Positions 44,030-53,136 are shown, numbered from the stretch's first letter. The stretch: DNA of 64,000 nt from Oceanobacillus rekensis (GCF_002153375.1 NZ_MTBQ01000003.1:638520-702519); one strand, 5' to 3'. The notes: generated from the letters alone by a model not told the origin. Translations and numbers: made by a program.

Positions 44030-44520
44030 TTAAGATGATGAGCGACCGTACTTTGCAGAATGACAAGTATATGGGCACTCATTAAGCCGATGAACGACCG
44101 TACTTACCAGAATTACAAGTATATGGGCACTCATTAAGCCGGTGAGCGACCGTTCTTACCAGAATTACAAGTATATGGGCACTCATTAAGCCGATGAGCG
44201 ACCGTACTTCGCACAATGACAAGTATACAGGCACTCATTAAGCCGATGAGCGACCGTACTTCGCACAATGACAAGTATACAGGCACTCATTAAGCCGATG
44301 AGCGACCGTACTTCGCACAATGACAAGTATACAGGCACTCATTAAGCCGATGAGCGACCGTACTTCGCACAATGACAAGTATACAGGCACTCATTAAGCC
44401 GATGATTGACCCAACTTTCCAAGATTACAACTATATGGGCACTCATTACTCCGATGAACGACCGTACTTTGCAGAATGACGAGTATAAGGGCACTCATTA
44501 AGCCGATGAACGACCGAACC
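44030..44520. repeat. 52-bp tandem repeat, about nine and a half units
   Basis: The marker GAGCGACC or GAACGACC recurs at exact 52-base steps (44041, 44093, 44145, 44197, 44249, 44301, 44353, about 44405, 44457, 44509). Units 4-7 are virtually identical (CGCACAATGACAAGTATACAGG) and the outer ones diverge; unit 8 is degenerate (GATTGACCCAACTTTCC). Each unit can fold: GAGCGACCGTACTT pairs imperfectly with AAGTATACAGGCACTC. No open frame crosses it well. It fills the space between converging csp and ppaC genes. Confidence 0.93.
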
Positions 44521-44579
44521 TCAAGCAGCTATTTTTTATTCAATTATTCGGTTGCTAAAGGTATGTTTTACACCCGAAA

Positions 44580-44613
44580 AAGGGATCCCACTGAATATCA
44601 GCGGGATCCCTTT
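44580..44613 (-). terminator. Rho-independent terminator of ppaC
   Basis: AGGGATCCCGCT / AGTGGGATCCCT around a seven-base loop, T-rich tail. Confidence 0.85.
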
Positions 44614-44620
44614 GTTTTTA

Positions 44621-45550
44621 TTATTTCAAGAATTCATCTGTCAAAGCTGTTACAATTTGTTTCTTACGGGATACTACCCCTTTAAGAAGTGCTCGATCAT
44701 TAGAATCAAGTGTAACGCCGAAGCCTGATTCAACTTTATTCTTTTCTTTACCAACAGCTAAAACCTCAGAATCGTTATTCAGGATATCTGTTGCAACAAA
44801 TAAGAACAGGTCTAAATCATCGGCAATTACCTTTTCAGATATTTCACTGACAAGTTCGTCCTGTAATTTATAAATGTCACTCGTATCAACTGCATTTACT
44901 TGTGCAATCGCGACTTTAGCTTCTCCCATAGAGAATTCCTTCGCATCCATTGTAATTAAATCTGTTACTGATTTATCACTTAGATCAGCACCTGCCTGCA
45001 GCATCTTCAGGCCATATGTTTCCAGATTAACTTCAGCAATTTCTGCTAATTTCTTTGCTGCTTGCACATCTTCATCCGTACATGTTGGAGATTTCAATAG
45101 CAATGAATCTGAGATGATTGCTGATAAAAGCAGACCCGCAATTTCTTTAGAAACTGCAACTTCTTTTTCTTTATACATTTTATGTAAAATTGTCGCTGTA
45201 CAACCAACAGGCTCGGCACGGAAATATAATGGTTCTCTTGTCTCAAAATTTGAGATTCGATGGTGATCAATAACTTCCATAATCCGGGCATTTTTAATAT
45301 TGTCAGCACTTTGCTGAAATTCATTATGGTCAACTAAGATAACTTCTGCGCCATCAGCAACTTTTTCAATTAATTGAGGTGCTTCTACACCAAAATGATC
45401 CAAAGCATATTGCGTTTCTTTACTAACCGTTCCTAATCGTACAGGTTCTGCCTCTGCACCTGTTTTCGTTTTCAAATCCGCGTATGCTAATGCGGAACAG
45501 ATTGTATCTGTATCAGGGTTCTTATGTCCAAAAATTAATGTTTTAGTCAT
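44621..45550 (-). CDS. ppaC: Manganese-dependent inorganic pyrophosphatase (family II)
   Basis: ATG 45550 ([20 protein letters not shown]) is seven bases from AAGGAG; an ATG six bases upstream is too close. Metal ligands of the DHH fold: His and Asp in [19 protein letters not shown] and [11 protein letters not shown]. The second domain has [26 protein letters not shown], the substrate-binding SRKKQ motif. 309 residues. It hydrolyses pyrophosphate to drive biosynthesis. Normal housekeeping gene. Confidence 0.95.
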   Translation of the reverse strand: MTKTLIFGHKNPDTDTICSALAYADLKTKTGAEAEPVRLGTVSKETQYALDHFGVEAPQLIEKVADGAEVILVDHNEFQQSADNIKNARIMEVIDHHRISNFETREPLYFRAEPVGCTATILHKMYKEKEVAVSKEIAGLLLSAIISDSLLLKSPTCTDEDVQAAKKLAEIAEVNLETYGLKMLQAGADLSDKSVTDLITMDAKEFSMGEAKVAIAQVNAVDTSDIYKLQDELVSEISEKVIADDLDLFLFVATDILNNDSEVLAVGKEKNKVESGFGVTLDSNDRALLKGVVSRKKQIVTALTDEFLK

Positions 45551-45626
45551 ATTCATTCTCCTTCTATGTATATTTTATCTACTAATAGATTACCATACTT
45601 TTTTCCCGATAGAGTACTTTTTTTAC

Positions 45627-46166
45627 TTACTCAATATTCTTTAATGTCTCGGTTACTTTCCAAATTTTATCATAGGTATCATAGTCATTCAATGCGATAT
45701 CTAAGTCATGAAAATACCTGTGCAGATTCCTTACATCAGAAGAATTCATTTCATCTAATGTATTTTGCGCAAGTGTTTGAATAGATTCCAGGTCTATAAT
45801 AAGAGACTCATCTGATATATCAGGTTTCAACTCTTCTATTGTACGGATAACCTGGTGCGAATTTTCCTTTTGTTCTTCCCAGTTCAAATTGTTAATTCCC
45901 CCATACCCGGCTGTCTCGTTATAAAATCCATGCATCATTGCAACAAACTGTGCTGCTTCCAAATTTTCCTGTCCTACTGTCGAACGCACCTTCTCTATTT
46001 CATCTTTCCCCCCATCTGTTAGGTCACTTTGATCAGTTGCGTCAGCATCATCACCATTCAGTACCGTAAAATAGAATATGCCTGATCCAATTATAATGAC
46101 GGTAACTACACTGACCATGGTCCATCCAAACCATCCCATTTTTAATTTTCTTTCTTTTTCTTCCAA
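45627..46166 (-). CDS. Membrane-anchored hypothetical protein
   Basis: I choose TTG 46166, nine bases after AAGGAG; the ORF begins three codons earlier, too close to the site. Residues MEEKERKLKMGWFGWTMV precede one helix (VSVVTVIIIGSGIFYFTVLN), and an acidic linker leads to an extracytoplasmic helical domain: VGQENLEAAQFVAMMHGFYN, QVIRTIEELKPDISD and RNLHRYFHDLDIALNDYDTY. I recall similar proteins in Bacillus of unknown role. No enzyme motif. 179 residues. Confidence 0.68.
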   Translation of the reverse strand: MEEKERKLKMGWFGWTMVSVVTVIIIGSGIFYFTVLNGDDADATDQSDLTDGGKDEIEKVRSTVGQENLEAAQFVAMMHGFYNETAGYGGINNLNWEEQKENSHQVIRTIEELKPDISDESLIIDLESIQTLAQNTLDEMNSSDVRNLHRYFHDLDIALNDYDTYDKIWKVTETLKNIE

Positions 46167-46379
46167 AAAAAACAACTCCTTATGTACAATCCTACTAAGT
46201 ATAACAAATTTATGAAAATTTTTTCACAACTTTTTCCTATACCAATAAAGCATCCCTATATCTCGAGAGCAGATATCCCAATATCATTTCAGTTTCATTA
46301 GAATTTCCCTCTAGTCATTCCTAATTACTGTTAAGTTAACCGAACTTCAGGTTATAATCTATATATTGGAGGGATTTAA

Positions 46380-46826
46380 ATGTCAAGAAAACAATTTAAT
46401 TTAACAAGAAGTTCATTACTTACATTTATCAAAGAACTGGATGAGGATACACTCGATATTCAATCCAATTATTTCAATAATACCATTCGCTGGCATATTG
46501 GACATGTGCTTGCAACGAATGAAAAATTTCTATTTATGAAATCGACAAACATACCCGCAGAATATGTGGAGCTATTTGCTTCAGGTACAAAACCTGCTGA
46601 CTGGACGACAGAAGCACCTAAACTCGATGTGCTTTTCCAACAGTTAGAAGAACAGCAAAATCGTATTAATGAATTTAGTGACTTATTCTGGAAATCAAAT
46701 GTAAAATTTAAAGTACCATTCGGCAGTATTGAAACACATCGTGACCTATTAATCATGCTTTCCTATCACGAAGCAGAACACCTTGGAAAAATAAAAGCAA
46801 TGTATCAAGTGGTGAAAAGCAAGTAA
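46380..46826 (+). CDS. DinB-superfamily protein
   Basis: The 148-residue four-helix protein contains FNNTIRWHIGHVLATNEKFL (near residue 35) and LLIMLSYHEAEHLGKIKAMY near the C terminus, the His residues expected for a DinB metal site. Family members are thiol transferases or of unknown role. A GGAGGGATTTAA site precedes the ATG. It ends two bases before the next gene, so it is co-transcribed with the FAD oxidoreductase. Confidence 0.82.
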   Translation: MSRKQFNLTRSSLLTFIKELDEDTLDIQSNYFNNTIRWHIGHVLATNEKFLFMKSTNIPAEYVELFASGTKPADWTTEAPKLDVLFQQLEEQQNRINEFSDLFWKSNVKFKVPFGSIETHRDLLIMLSYHEAEHLGKIKAMYQVVKSK

Positions 46827-46827
46827 T

Positions 46828-47946
46828 ATGAATAAGAAATATATTATCATCGGTGCTGGTATTCTTGGGGCAAGCACCGCCTACCACCTTTCTAAAAAAG
46901 GCGCAGAAGTCGTTATTATTGATCGTAAAGATTCAGGCCAGGCAACAGATGCAGCTGCAGGGATTGTTTGTCCATGGCTATCGCAGCGCCGGAACAAGGC
47001 ATGGTATAAGCTCGCAAAAAACGGTGCGCGAATGTACCATGAATTGATTGATGATTTGGCAATGACTGGTGAGACAGATACTGGTTATTCCCGTGTTGGG
47101 GCCATCAGCATACATACCGACGAGAAAAAGCTGATTGCCATGCGAGACCGTGCACTTAAACGGCGGGAAGAAGCACCTGAAATTGGAGAGGTCATACTGC
47201 AGAATGCGGAACAAACAAAGGCAATGTTCCCCCTTCTATCAGATGAATACAGCTCTGTCTATGTTAGTGGTGCCGCAAGGGTTGATGGACGTAAATTACG
47301 AGACGCATTACTGCGCGGTGCGGTGAAAAATGGAGCACAAGTCTTACATGGGGATGCAACCCTATCATATGAAGGAAATAATATTACTGGTGTCTCCCTT
47401 CAACATGAAACATTGCATGCAGATTGCGTGATTGCTGCGACTGGTGCTTGGATGAATGAGCTTATTCAGCCATTGGGAATAACGTTTGACGTGACACCCC
47501 AACGAGCACAAATCATGCATTTGCAAGTACCTGATATGGATACATCGACATGGCCAGTTGTCATGCCACCAGCTGATCAGTATATGCTGGCATTTGATGA
47601 TAACCGAATTGTCGTTGGGGCGACACATGAAAATGATGTCGGTTTCGATTATCGCGTTACTGCAGGCGGACTACATGAAATATTAACAAAAGCAATGACA
47701 GTCGCTCCTGGTTTAAGTAATAGTACGGTATTAGAAACAAGGGTGGGCTTCCGTCCATTCACACCAGGATTTCTGCCTGTCATCGGGCATCTCCCAGGAT
47801 ACAAGGGTTTATTGCTCGCCAATGGGCTCGGTTCATCCGGCTTAACGATGGGGCCTTACATCGGGCTGCAATTGGCGAAACTTGCTAGTGGTGATGAGCT
47901 TGATATTGATGTAAATGAATATGATGTTGCCGGTGCACTGAAATAG
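46828..47946 (+). CDS. FAD-dependent amine/amino-acid oxidase (DAO family)
   Basis: This 372-residue protein starts MNKKYIIIGAGILGASTAYHL with the FAD GxGxxG motif at 8-13, an acidic/basic loop VVIIDRKDSGQATDAAAGIV, CPWLSQRRNKAWY, and the C-terminal signature VGFRPFTPGFLPVIGHLPGY, then GLLLANGLGSSGLTMGPYIG. This is typical of glycine oxidase/D-amino-acid oxidase relatives. It oxidises an amine to an imine with release of hydrogen peroxide. Start codon is one base past the DinB gene stop; no separate Shine-Dalgarno beyond AAGCAAG, so translation is coupled. Confidence 0.88.
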   Translation: MNKKYIIIGAGILGASTAYHLSKKGAEVVIIDRKDSGQATDAAAGIVCPWLSQRRNKAWYKLAKNGARMYHELIDDLAMTGETDTGYSRVGAISIHTDEKKLIAMRDRALKRREEAPEIGEVILQNAEQTKAMFPLLSDEYSSVYVSGAARVDGRKLRDALLRGAVKNGAQVLHGDATLSYEGNNITGVSLQHETLHADCVIAATGAWMNELIQPLGITFDVTPQRAQIMHLQVPDMDTSTWPVVMPPADQYMLAFDDNRIVVGATHENDVGFDYRVTAGGLHEILTKAMTVAPGLSNSTVLETRVGFRPFTPGFLPVIGHLPGYKGLLLANGLGSSGLTMGPYIGLQLAKLASGDELDIDVNEYDVAGALK

Positions 47947-48057
47947 GATGAACATCACGTTCATTCTATTTTTGCTATTACGATAGGTTAAAAATTTCAT
48001 TTACAGTTGGCTATGTTTTTGATACTCTATTCCTTAGAAATGAAAGAGGTGGATGGC

Positions 48058-48204
48058 TTGAATGGTAAGGCAATTATTCTAATAATTATAATCGGTACAC
48101 TGGCAGCACTTATATTAGCCTGGTTCTGGATGGAGAATATTATTGAAGATTATGATGTGGACCGTAAAGCAATAACTGACGAGATAAATTATCTAATTTC
48201 ATGA
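48058..48204 (+). CDS. 48-residue single-helix membrane protein
   Basis: TTG 48058 has AAAGAGGTGG upstream (better than the longer frame from 48007). The product NGKAIILIIIIGTLAALILA is a membrane helix, then WFWMENIIEDYDVDRKAITD, an acidic amphipathic tail. Convergent with a small minus-strand gene. Function unknown. Confidence 0.55.
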   Translation: MNGKAIILIIIIGTLAALILAWFWMENIIEDYDVDRKAITDEINYLIS

Positions 48205-48219
48205 TGAAAACCGGGGAGT

Positions 48220-48378
48220 TTAATTATTCCTTGGCTTTTTGTCATATCGCAAAACGCCATTTTTCATAAAGTATCTTTTCAAAAATACAATTCTAACCTT
48301 ATCTGTAGCAATATGATGAAGGATATCCCCCGCTCGGTTACATTCTCCCAATCTAGTTTCTGAAGCTTGTAATTTCAT
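48220..48378 (-). CDS. 52-residue hypothetical protein
   Basis: ATG 48378 follows GGGGAGTGAC. The translation reads MKLQASETRLGECNRAGDIL, then HHIATDKVRIVFLKRYFMKN and a basic end. Not membrane, mildly basic. The HHIATDKVR part is reminiscent of small Bacillaceae proteins, but I cannot name the family. Absent from frames over 60 codons. Confidence 0.5.
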   Translation of the reverse strand: MKLQASETRLGECNRAGDILHHIATDKVRIVFLKRYFMKNGVLRYDKKPRNN

Positions 48379-48555
48379 AAATTAGTCACTCCCCATTTAT
48401 ATGATTACCATGCATTCTAACATAGAAATAAAATTACTTCAGAAGGCAAAAATCAAGAATAGACATCAATACACCCTAAAAAACAGAACTTTCTCCATGA
48501 TAAAATTACGTTTCCTACAAAGAATATCGCTTTACATTTCAATTTTAGGTAAAAA

Positions 48556-48585
48556 AAAATAGACAGGCAATGCCTATCTATTTTT
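48556..48585 (-). terminator. Rho-independent terminator of the YczE gene
   Basis: AAATAGATAGGCA / TGCCTGTCTATTT with a T-run, abutting the stop codon. Confidence 0.85.
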
Positions 48586-49222
48586 ATGCTCCACGTTCGC
48601 TCGTTCGATTATTCGTATAATCCATCTTCAACACAAATTTGCCGCATCTCAAATAAATAAATTGAAAGATTGGACTTTGTATGAAAGTAAAAATGAATGT
48701 AAAGATGAACACTGGTCCACCAATAAGAAGACCAATAACAAGTACAATACTCTCTGTAATGATCCGTACCCTTCCAACAGGCGCACCTAATTTATCAGCG
48801 AGGGAAAGCATAAACCCATCCCTTGGACCTGAACCAACACCAGCAGCATTATACATACCGCCACCAAAGCCCATTACAATAATTCCTAAAATCATGAAAG
48901 GAATATCCACCCATGTATTGGTTGCAACCGGAAGAAAACCCAGCCACATATAAAAATCCACAAATGCCCCGACCAATATAGCATTGGCAAAGGTCCCTAT
49001 TTTGATATACCTTTTATCAAAAAGCCACGAAATGACAATCAAAATTAATGAAATAATAATATTCCATGATCCAATGGATAAACCAAATTTCTCAAAGAAT
49101 GCAACATTCAACACATCCCACGGGTGAATCCCCAAATGCTGCATGTTTATCGTCATTGTAATACCCAAACTGAAGATCATGATGCCTACCATATAGAAGG
49201 ACCAACGAAACTTATAATTCAA
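48584..49222 (-). CDS. YczE/YitT-like membrane protein
   Basis: The 212 residues have five or six helices. FSLGITMTINMQHLGIHPWD, VLNVAFFEKFGLSIGSWNII, GIIVMGFGGGMYNAAGVGSG and PRDGFMLSLADKLGAPVGRV are family blocks; the GxGPRDG motif is diagnostic for YczE. B. subtilis YczE is required for surfactin production through an unknown effect on secondary metabolism. A sequence like the MFS operon operator lies at 49331-49352, upstream. ATG or TTG start, site AAAGAGGTAG. Confidence 0.85.
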   Translation of the reverse strand: MNYKFRWSFYMVGIMIFSLGITMTINMQHLGIHPWDVLNVAFFEKFGLSIGSWNIIISLILIVISWLFDKRYIKIGTFANAILVGAFVDFYMWLGFLPVATNTWVDIPFMILGIIVMGFGGGMYNAAGVGSGPRDGFMLSLADKLGAPVGRVRIITESIVLVIGLLIGGPVFIFTFIFTFIQSPIFQFIYLRCGKFVLKMDYTNNRTSERGA

Positions 49223-49330
49223 TAGTAACTACCTCTTTCTAGATGTTCGTAAAAATACAGGTCAAAACCCAACACTTTGATTCATTCCATTCTGGTAAGG
49301 AGATTTAAATGAAACTATCTTTACTTGTGC

Positions 49331-49352
49331 CTGACTATAGTAAATATAGTCA
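49331..49352. promoter_or_regulatory. Operator-like palindrome upstream of YczE gene
   Basis: CTGACTATAGTAAATATAGTC: the half GACTATA matches the operators at 22607-22650 with a five-base spacer (GACTATA GTAAA TATAGTC). It could be recognised by the same or a related TetR protein. Confidence 0.5.
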
Positions 49353-49489
49353 TAATAAAATAAAGTAGGAATATTACTTTAAGCTGTATTATATCATAAT
49401 AGTTGCATGTCCATATTAGATATATCGAATCCCATCAGAGAACTCAGTGGTTACATTAAAGATAGATTTTTTATATGACTTCCCCTTTT

Positions 49490-49600
49490 CACTAAGGGAT
49501 TAGGGTCAGGTTCACTGTCTTAGACTGTAAGAGTGAGTTAATATATGTAAAAGATCTGAGTTTAAGAACATGGACAGTGTACCAGTCCCCTTGTCCTGCC
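49490..49600. repeat. REP-like inverted repeat
   Basis: GGGTCAGGTTCACTGTC pairs with GGACAGTGTACCAGTCCCC around an unpaired middle. Similar ends at 51121-51197. Confidence 0.5.
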
Positions 49601-50152
49601 CTACATACATAAAAAATAAGAATCAAGGGGAATTTAAATGCGAACACAGCAAGTTCAAAAAAATCGGCATGATTAATAACATTGTAATTTATTATATTTA
49701 CCTGCCAAACGCGAATGAATGCCAATTTATTATCGAGGGGTGGCGATTTGACTATATCGGTGCATCTTTAACCACATTTATTTACGCCACAAACTTTAGG
49801 AGGGACTTATCCTGGTCACTGCAGTCGACCATTTTCTACCCGTTATACCGGAATGGGTGCTAATACTATTTTTTGGTACCGTATTTAAAATGATAGGCTG
49901 ATTACCCATGCGCGGTTAATCAGAGAATAGGATGAATATTTGATTCGTCTATATAGAAAATGCATGAGGGTTACAGATGCAAATCAACCAAACACTTTAA
50001 CTTTTGCACGACACTCCGCTTCTTAAAAAAGACAGGCTGGAAAAGTTAAATTTTATAACAACACCACTTTTGGAAAGTCAAACGTATTTTAGGTTCATTT
50101 GTGGAAAGATAACCACTGCAACAAAGTAAATAAAACGGATGAGGTGGAATAT

Positions 50153-51118
50153 ATGACGATTGTACGACTTGGTTATGTCGCAATGAGTATGGAACTTAAA
50201 AATGCATCCCCATCGCAAAAAATGACGTTTACCCAATTCAATAAAATTACTAATCGAGAAGCAGCCATTCGTAAATTAGAACGTATTGCACTATCGAATT
50301 TGCATAATACACTTAGACTGTTAAAACATAATGCAGGGTCTGGTATTCATTTTTACCGGCTAACCTCTCACCTTATTCCTTTAGCAAACCACGAAGAGCT
50401 CCTTGATTGGAATTATATGAAGCCATTAAAAGAATCGCTTCATGAGATTGGAGATTTCGCGAAAAAAAGTAGAATAAGAATTGATTTTCATCCGGACCAC
50501 TTTGTTCTGATTAATTCAAAAGAAAAGCATATCTTGAAAAACTCAATACGTACATTAAAGCTGCATTACTTATTATTAAAGGGAATGGGAATTGACCCAA
50601 CACATCGCTGTGTCATGCATGTTGGTGGCAATTATAAAGATACCGAAATGTCACTGGAACGGTTTGTTGATAATTGGATGGACGTCCCAAAAGTGATTCA
50701 AAAAATGATCATGCTTGAAAACGATGATACTTCCTTTACTTTAGAAGACACGCTTTACTTATGTGAAAAACTAGGTATTCCTCTCGCTTTCGATTATCAT
50801 CACCATCTTGCCCATCACCAAGATCCAAATTGGGAAGCCAACTGGGATAGAGTTGTACAGACATGGAAGCATTCTCCGCTCCCAATAAAAATGCATATAT
50901 CAAGTCCTAAGAGTATTAAAGCATTCCGCCATCATTCAGATTATATAGACATCGAAATGTTTTTTAAATTTCTTAAAGGAATAAGCGGTAGTGTTCCACA
51001 AATTGACTGTATGATTGAGGCGAAGAGGAAAGATGAGGCGCTTTTTAAATTAATGGATGAAGTGAGAACAAGGAAAGATGTTGAAATTATTGATGGCTCT
51101 TCTTTTTATTTAAAGTGA
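50153..51118 (+). CDS. uvsE: UV DNA damage endonuclease UvsE
   Basis: ATG 50153 (MTIVRLGYVAMSMELKNASP) follows GAGGTGG; the ORF starts 18 codons earlier. UVDE TIM-barrel blocks: FYRLTSHLIPLANHEELLDW, RIDFHPDHFVLINSK, HRCVMHVGGNYKDTEMSLER, LENDDTSFTLEDTLYLCEKL, GIPLAFDYHHHLAHHQDPNW and KMHISSPKSI, with metal-binding His, Glu and Asp. It nicks DNA 5' to UV photoproducts; in Bacillus it protects germinating spores. 321 residues. Confidence 0.93.
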   Translation: MTIVRLGYVAMSMELKNASPSQKMTFTQFNKITNREAAIRKLERIALSNLHNTLRLLKHNAGSGIHFYRLTSHLIPLANHEELLDWNYMKPLKESLHEIGDFAKKSRIRIDFHPDHFVLINSKEKHILKNSIRTLKLHYLLLKGMGIDPTHRCVMHVGGNYKDTEMSLERFVDNWMDVPKVIQKMIMLENDDTSFTLEDTLYLCEKLGIPLAFDYHHHLAHHQDPNWEANWDRVVQTWKHSPLPIKMHISSPKSIKAFRHHSDYIDIEMFFKFLKGISGSVPQIDCMIEAKRKDEALFKLMDEVRTRKDVEIIDGSSFYLK

Positions 51119-51120
51119 TG

Positions 51121-51197
51121 GGGTCCACGGGGACAGGTTCATCGTCCGTCCCGTAGTTAACCTAAAACTAATTGGGACAAACCTGTCCCCATGGTCC
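51121..51197. repeat. REP-like long inverted repeat
   Basis: GGTCCACGGGGACAGGTT (51122-51139) pairs with AACCTGTCCCCATGGTCC (51180-51197), around 40 bases that hold GTCCGTCCCG. It could terminate uvsE and YrvL transcripts that converge here. The ends look like REP sequences mobilised by RAYT transposases in Bacilli. Confidence 0.7.
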
Positions 51198-51199
51198 TT

Positions 51200-51655
51200 C
51201 TAAGATTCATTCTTATTTTCTTTCTCTTCGAATGCCATTTCAAGTAAAGTCAGTAATATCGCAACTATAAACCCTGTTCTCAAAGTGAATGTAATACTGC
51301 TCATAAACACATCTACTATAAAAAGACATAACCAATTTGATAGACTTTGAATACTAAACTGGATAAACAAAACCTCAAATTTCCCAGTTATTCTTTCTGT
51401 AATTAGACCAGAAATTGGTTTAGAAAACAGTTCGACAATAGAAGCCAGTATTAAAAAACTGACAACAAAAATACTTAAAGACCAAACAGAAGTATATTGA
51501 ATACCTAGCAATTCAAAAATACCCGCCATTCCAAACAGGTACATCCCTATAATTAAACCTAATACCACGGCTATAAAGAGCGTAACTCCTACAACTGTTC
51601 CTACTTTTTGTTTCATATTCATATCACGAAATGAATCGTCATTATGTTCAGACAT
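51200..51655 (-). CDS. YrvL-family regulatory membrane protein
   Basis: The 151-residue protein has an acidic N terminus (MSEHNDDSFRDMNMKQKVGT), then four helices, with ELLGIQYTSVWSLSIFVVSF, SIVELFSKPISGLI and FSIQSLSNWLCLFIVDVFMS, the blocks of the YrvL family. In B. subtilis, YrvL belongs to the SigO-RsoA system as a negative regulator. No sigma partner is next door. AAGGAGAG precedes the start. Confidence 0.82.
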   Translation of the reverse strand: MSEHNDDSFRDMNMKQKVGTVVGVTLFIAVVLGLIIGMYLFGMAGIFELLGIQYTSVWSLSIFVVSFLILASIVELFSKPISGLITERITGKFEVLFIQFSIQSLSNWLCLFIVDVFMSSITFTLRTGFIVAILLTLLEMAFEEKENKNES

Positions 51656-51791
51656 ATAAATACAACTCTCCTTAAATCAAGAACAAAGGAATTTATTAAG
51701 CTAGTTTTATAAAATACTTATAGACCTACTTCAAGATAGTAGCCCATTGCGGCTCAATCATATCTAGGTAAAATCTAACGCACCATTTTGC

Positions 51792-52367
51792 TTAATAAAT
51801 ACTTAACTGTAATTTTGGGATTAACTCTTTGTAATTCACAAAATCTCTGATTGAAAGAACTGCAAAATAAGAAGAGGGTTCTAAATCAGCTAATAAACAT
51901 TCGCCATAAATTAAACTAATATACAAATCCTTTTTAGGTTTAATTCCTTTTTCTAAAAGCGAGTTCGCTAATTCCGCATAAATTTCTTGTCCATAGCCGT
52001 CAATAGACCTTTCTATTGAAAAACGCCCAGCAAAACTACCCCACCATGATTTAAAGGATTGATATATTGCATTAAATTCATTTAAAGTATCATCATTTTT
52101 AACGAATAAGTTCTGATAATACAAGTTTTTCTCCTCCGTAAAAAATTTCAGGTCAACTATTGGTTGTTCAGAAATCTGCTTGGATACTTCAGCCCACAAC
52201 TCTCTATAACGCATTTCAAAGTCTTTTCGAAACTCACACTTTGTCGGTATGTAAGGGAATTTCAATTCATTATTACCCTGATTTCCATTTAAAAATATAT
52301 TTTGGATATAAACCAAAAAATTTAATGAATAGGAAGCTTCTGTTGTCATTAACAATGTATTTTTCAT
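51792..52367 (-). CDS. Hypothetical protein of 191 residues
   Basis: MKNTLLMTTEASYSLNFLVY is followed by KFPYIPTKCEFRKDFEMRYR, LWAEVSKQISEQPIVDLKFF and SWWGSFAGRFSIERSIDGYG. It is a soluble mixed helix/strand protein with a conserved-looking WWG...RF block. The C terminus (DLYISLIYGECLLADLEPSS) is hydrophobic, no membrane anchor. I do not recognise the family. AGGGAGGTATG precedes the ATG, so it is a real gene. Confidence 0.62.
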   Translation of the reverse strand: MKNTLLMTTEASYSLNFLVYIQNIFLNGNQGNNELKFPYIPTKCEFRKDFEMRYRELWAEVSKQISEQPIVDLKFFTEEKNLYYQNLFVKNDDTLNEFNAIYQSFKSWWGSFAGRFSIERSIDGYGQEIYAELANSLLEKGIKPKKDLYISLIYGECLLADLEPSSYFAVLSIRDFVNYKELIPKLQLSIY

Positions 52368-52435
52368 ATCATACCTCCCTAATAATTATTTTACTTTCAA
52401 GTATTACAATAATAGAGACTTTATTCAATGCTTCT

Positions 52436-52492
52436 TCAACGAACATACGACTTTAGTATAAGAGCCATTAGAAAAGGTCCTAAAAGCATCAT
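52436..52492 (-). CDS. Possible 18-residue membrane peptide
   Basis: AGAGGAGAG precedes ATG 52492, reading MMLLGPFLMALILKSYVR and stop. A tiny hydrophobic peptide is possible; equally this may be chance. Included because the ribosome site is good. Confidence 0.25.
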   Translation of the reverse strand: MMLLGPFLMALILKSYVR

Positions 52493-52550
52493 CTAAATCT
52501 CTCCTCTAAACTTAATACTACTATAATATTCAAAAATCTTTTAATAAAGT

Positions 52551-52585
52551 AAAAGACAATCGTTTTGAGATGATTGTCTTTTTTA
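52551..52585. terminator. Rho-independent terminator
   Basis: AAAAGACAATC / GATTGTCTTTT stem then T-rich; lies after the secreted gene on the minus strand (its A-run supports both strands). Confidence 0.8.
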
Positions 52586-52587
52586 AC

Positions 52588-52615
52588 ACCGCACCAGTTA
52601 GTTCAATCCAAGTGT
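52588..52615 (+). repeat. Cassette repeat, right half
   Basis: CGCACCAGTTAGTTCAATCC, 17 bases before the stop at 52632. Confidence 0.65.
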
Positions 52616-52631
52616 ACAAAAGTGACACGCT

Positions 52632-53036
52632 CTATTGTGTTAGTTGTTTATAATCTAACATTTCTATTTTGAAACCGTGGTCACACTCAATCTTTTCACT
52701 ATCACAAGAAGGATAAATTCTTACTTTAACTAGATCCTCGGTAAATTTATGTGGGTTATCTTTTATATCTATTTTAATTTGCATAGATAGATCATAGGAA
52801 TGATTATTGTTATAATCTATTCCAACAATTCTACTCAGTTGCCAACCAAAAGCATCTTCGCTCCCATACTTTTCAATAACTTTTTTATCTATAGTTGGAA
52901 ATACTATGTCTTCAATTATATCCTCAGTTGTGACATAATCATCTTCAATATTGGATGCAGGTTCTGCTTGAACGCTTTGTAGAGAAGTAACAGCAAATAA
53001 TAAAGCTCCTAATAAGAATAAGCAATTCTTAACCAT
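52632..53036 (-). CDS. Secreted DUF3888-like protein
   Basis: A signal peptide (MVKNCLFLLGALLFAVTSLQ, SVQA) is followed by an acidic stretch and EDIVFPTIDKKVIEKYGSED, FGWQLSRIVGIDYNN, SYDLSMQIKIDIKDNPHKFT, EDLVKVRIYPSCD. This matches the DUF3888 design (paired strands with a terminal ...DYK). Outside the cell; function unknown. 134 residues. Flanked by cassette repeat halves. Confidence 0.68.
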   Translation of the reverse strand: MVKNCLFLLGALLFAVTSLQSVQAEPASNIEDDYVTTEDIIEDIVFPTIDKKVIEKYGSEDAFGWQLSRIVGIDYNNNHSYDLSMQIKIDIKDNPHKFTEDLVKVRIYPSCDSEKIECDHGFKIEMLDYKQLTQ

Positions 53037-53136
53037 TTACATTTCACCTCAATTATATTTTTGCCCCTTATTCTCTACAATTTGTCAGTTCTTATTAAGA
53101 TTATCTACTCCAAAATGGGAAGGAAGCGATTACACA

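Larger units (their letters stand above)
49223..50152. other. 930-base spacer with operator, REP-like element and weak gene traces
   Basis: Holds the operator-like palindrome (49331-49352) and a REP-like pair (49490-49600). On the plus strand near 49810-49900, LVTAVDHFLPVIPEWVLILF then FGTVFKMIG and a stop is the end of an unrecognised membrane protein, without a start. The 97-codon frame at 49570 is not credible. Confidence 0.45.

Noticed and set aside
44030..44520. Possible CRISPR array
   Set aside because: The 52-bp units are contiguous and near identical through their whole length; there are no unique spacers and no cas genes in the window.
49570..49863. Plus-strand 97-codon open frame
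   Set aside because: No ribosome site, begins within the REP-like repeat, no coherent hydrophobic or domain pattern.
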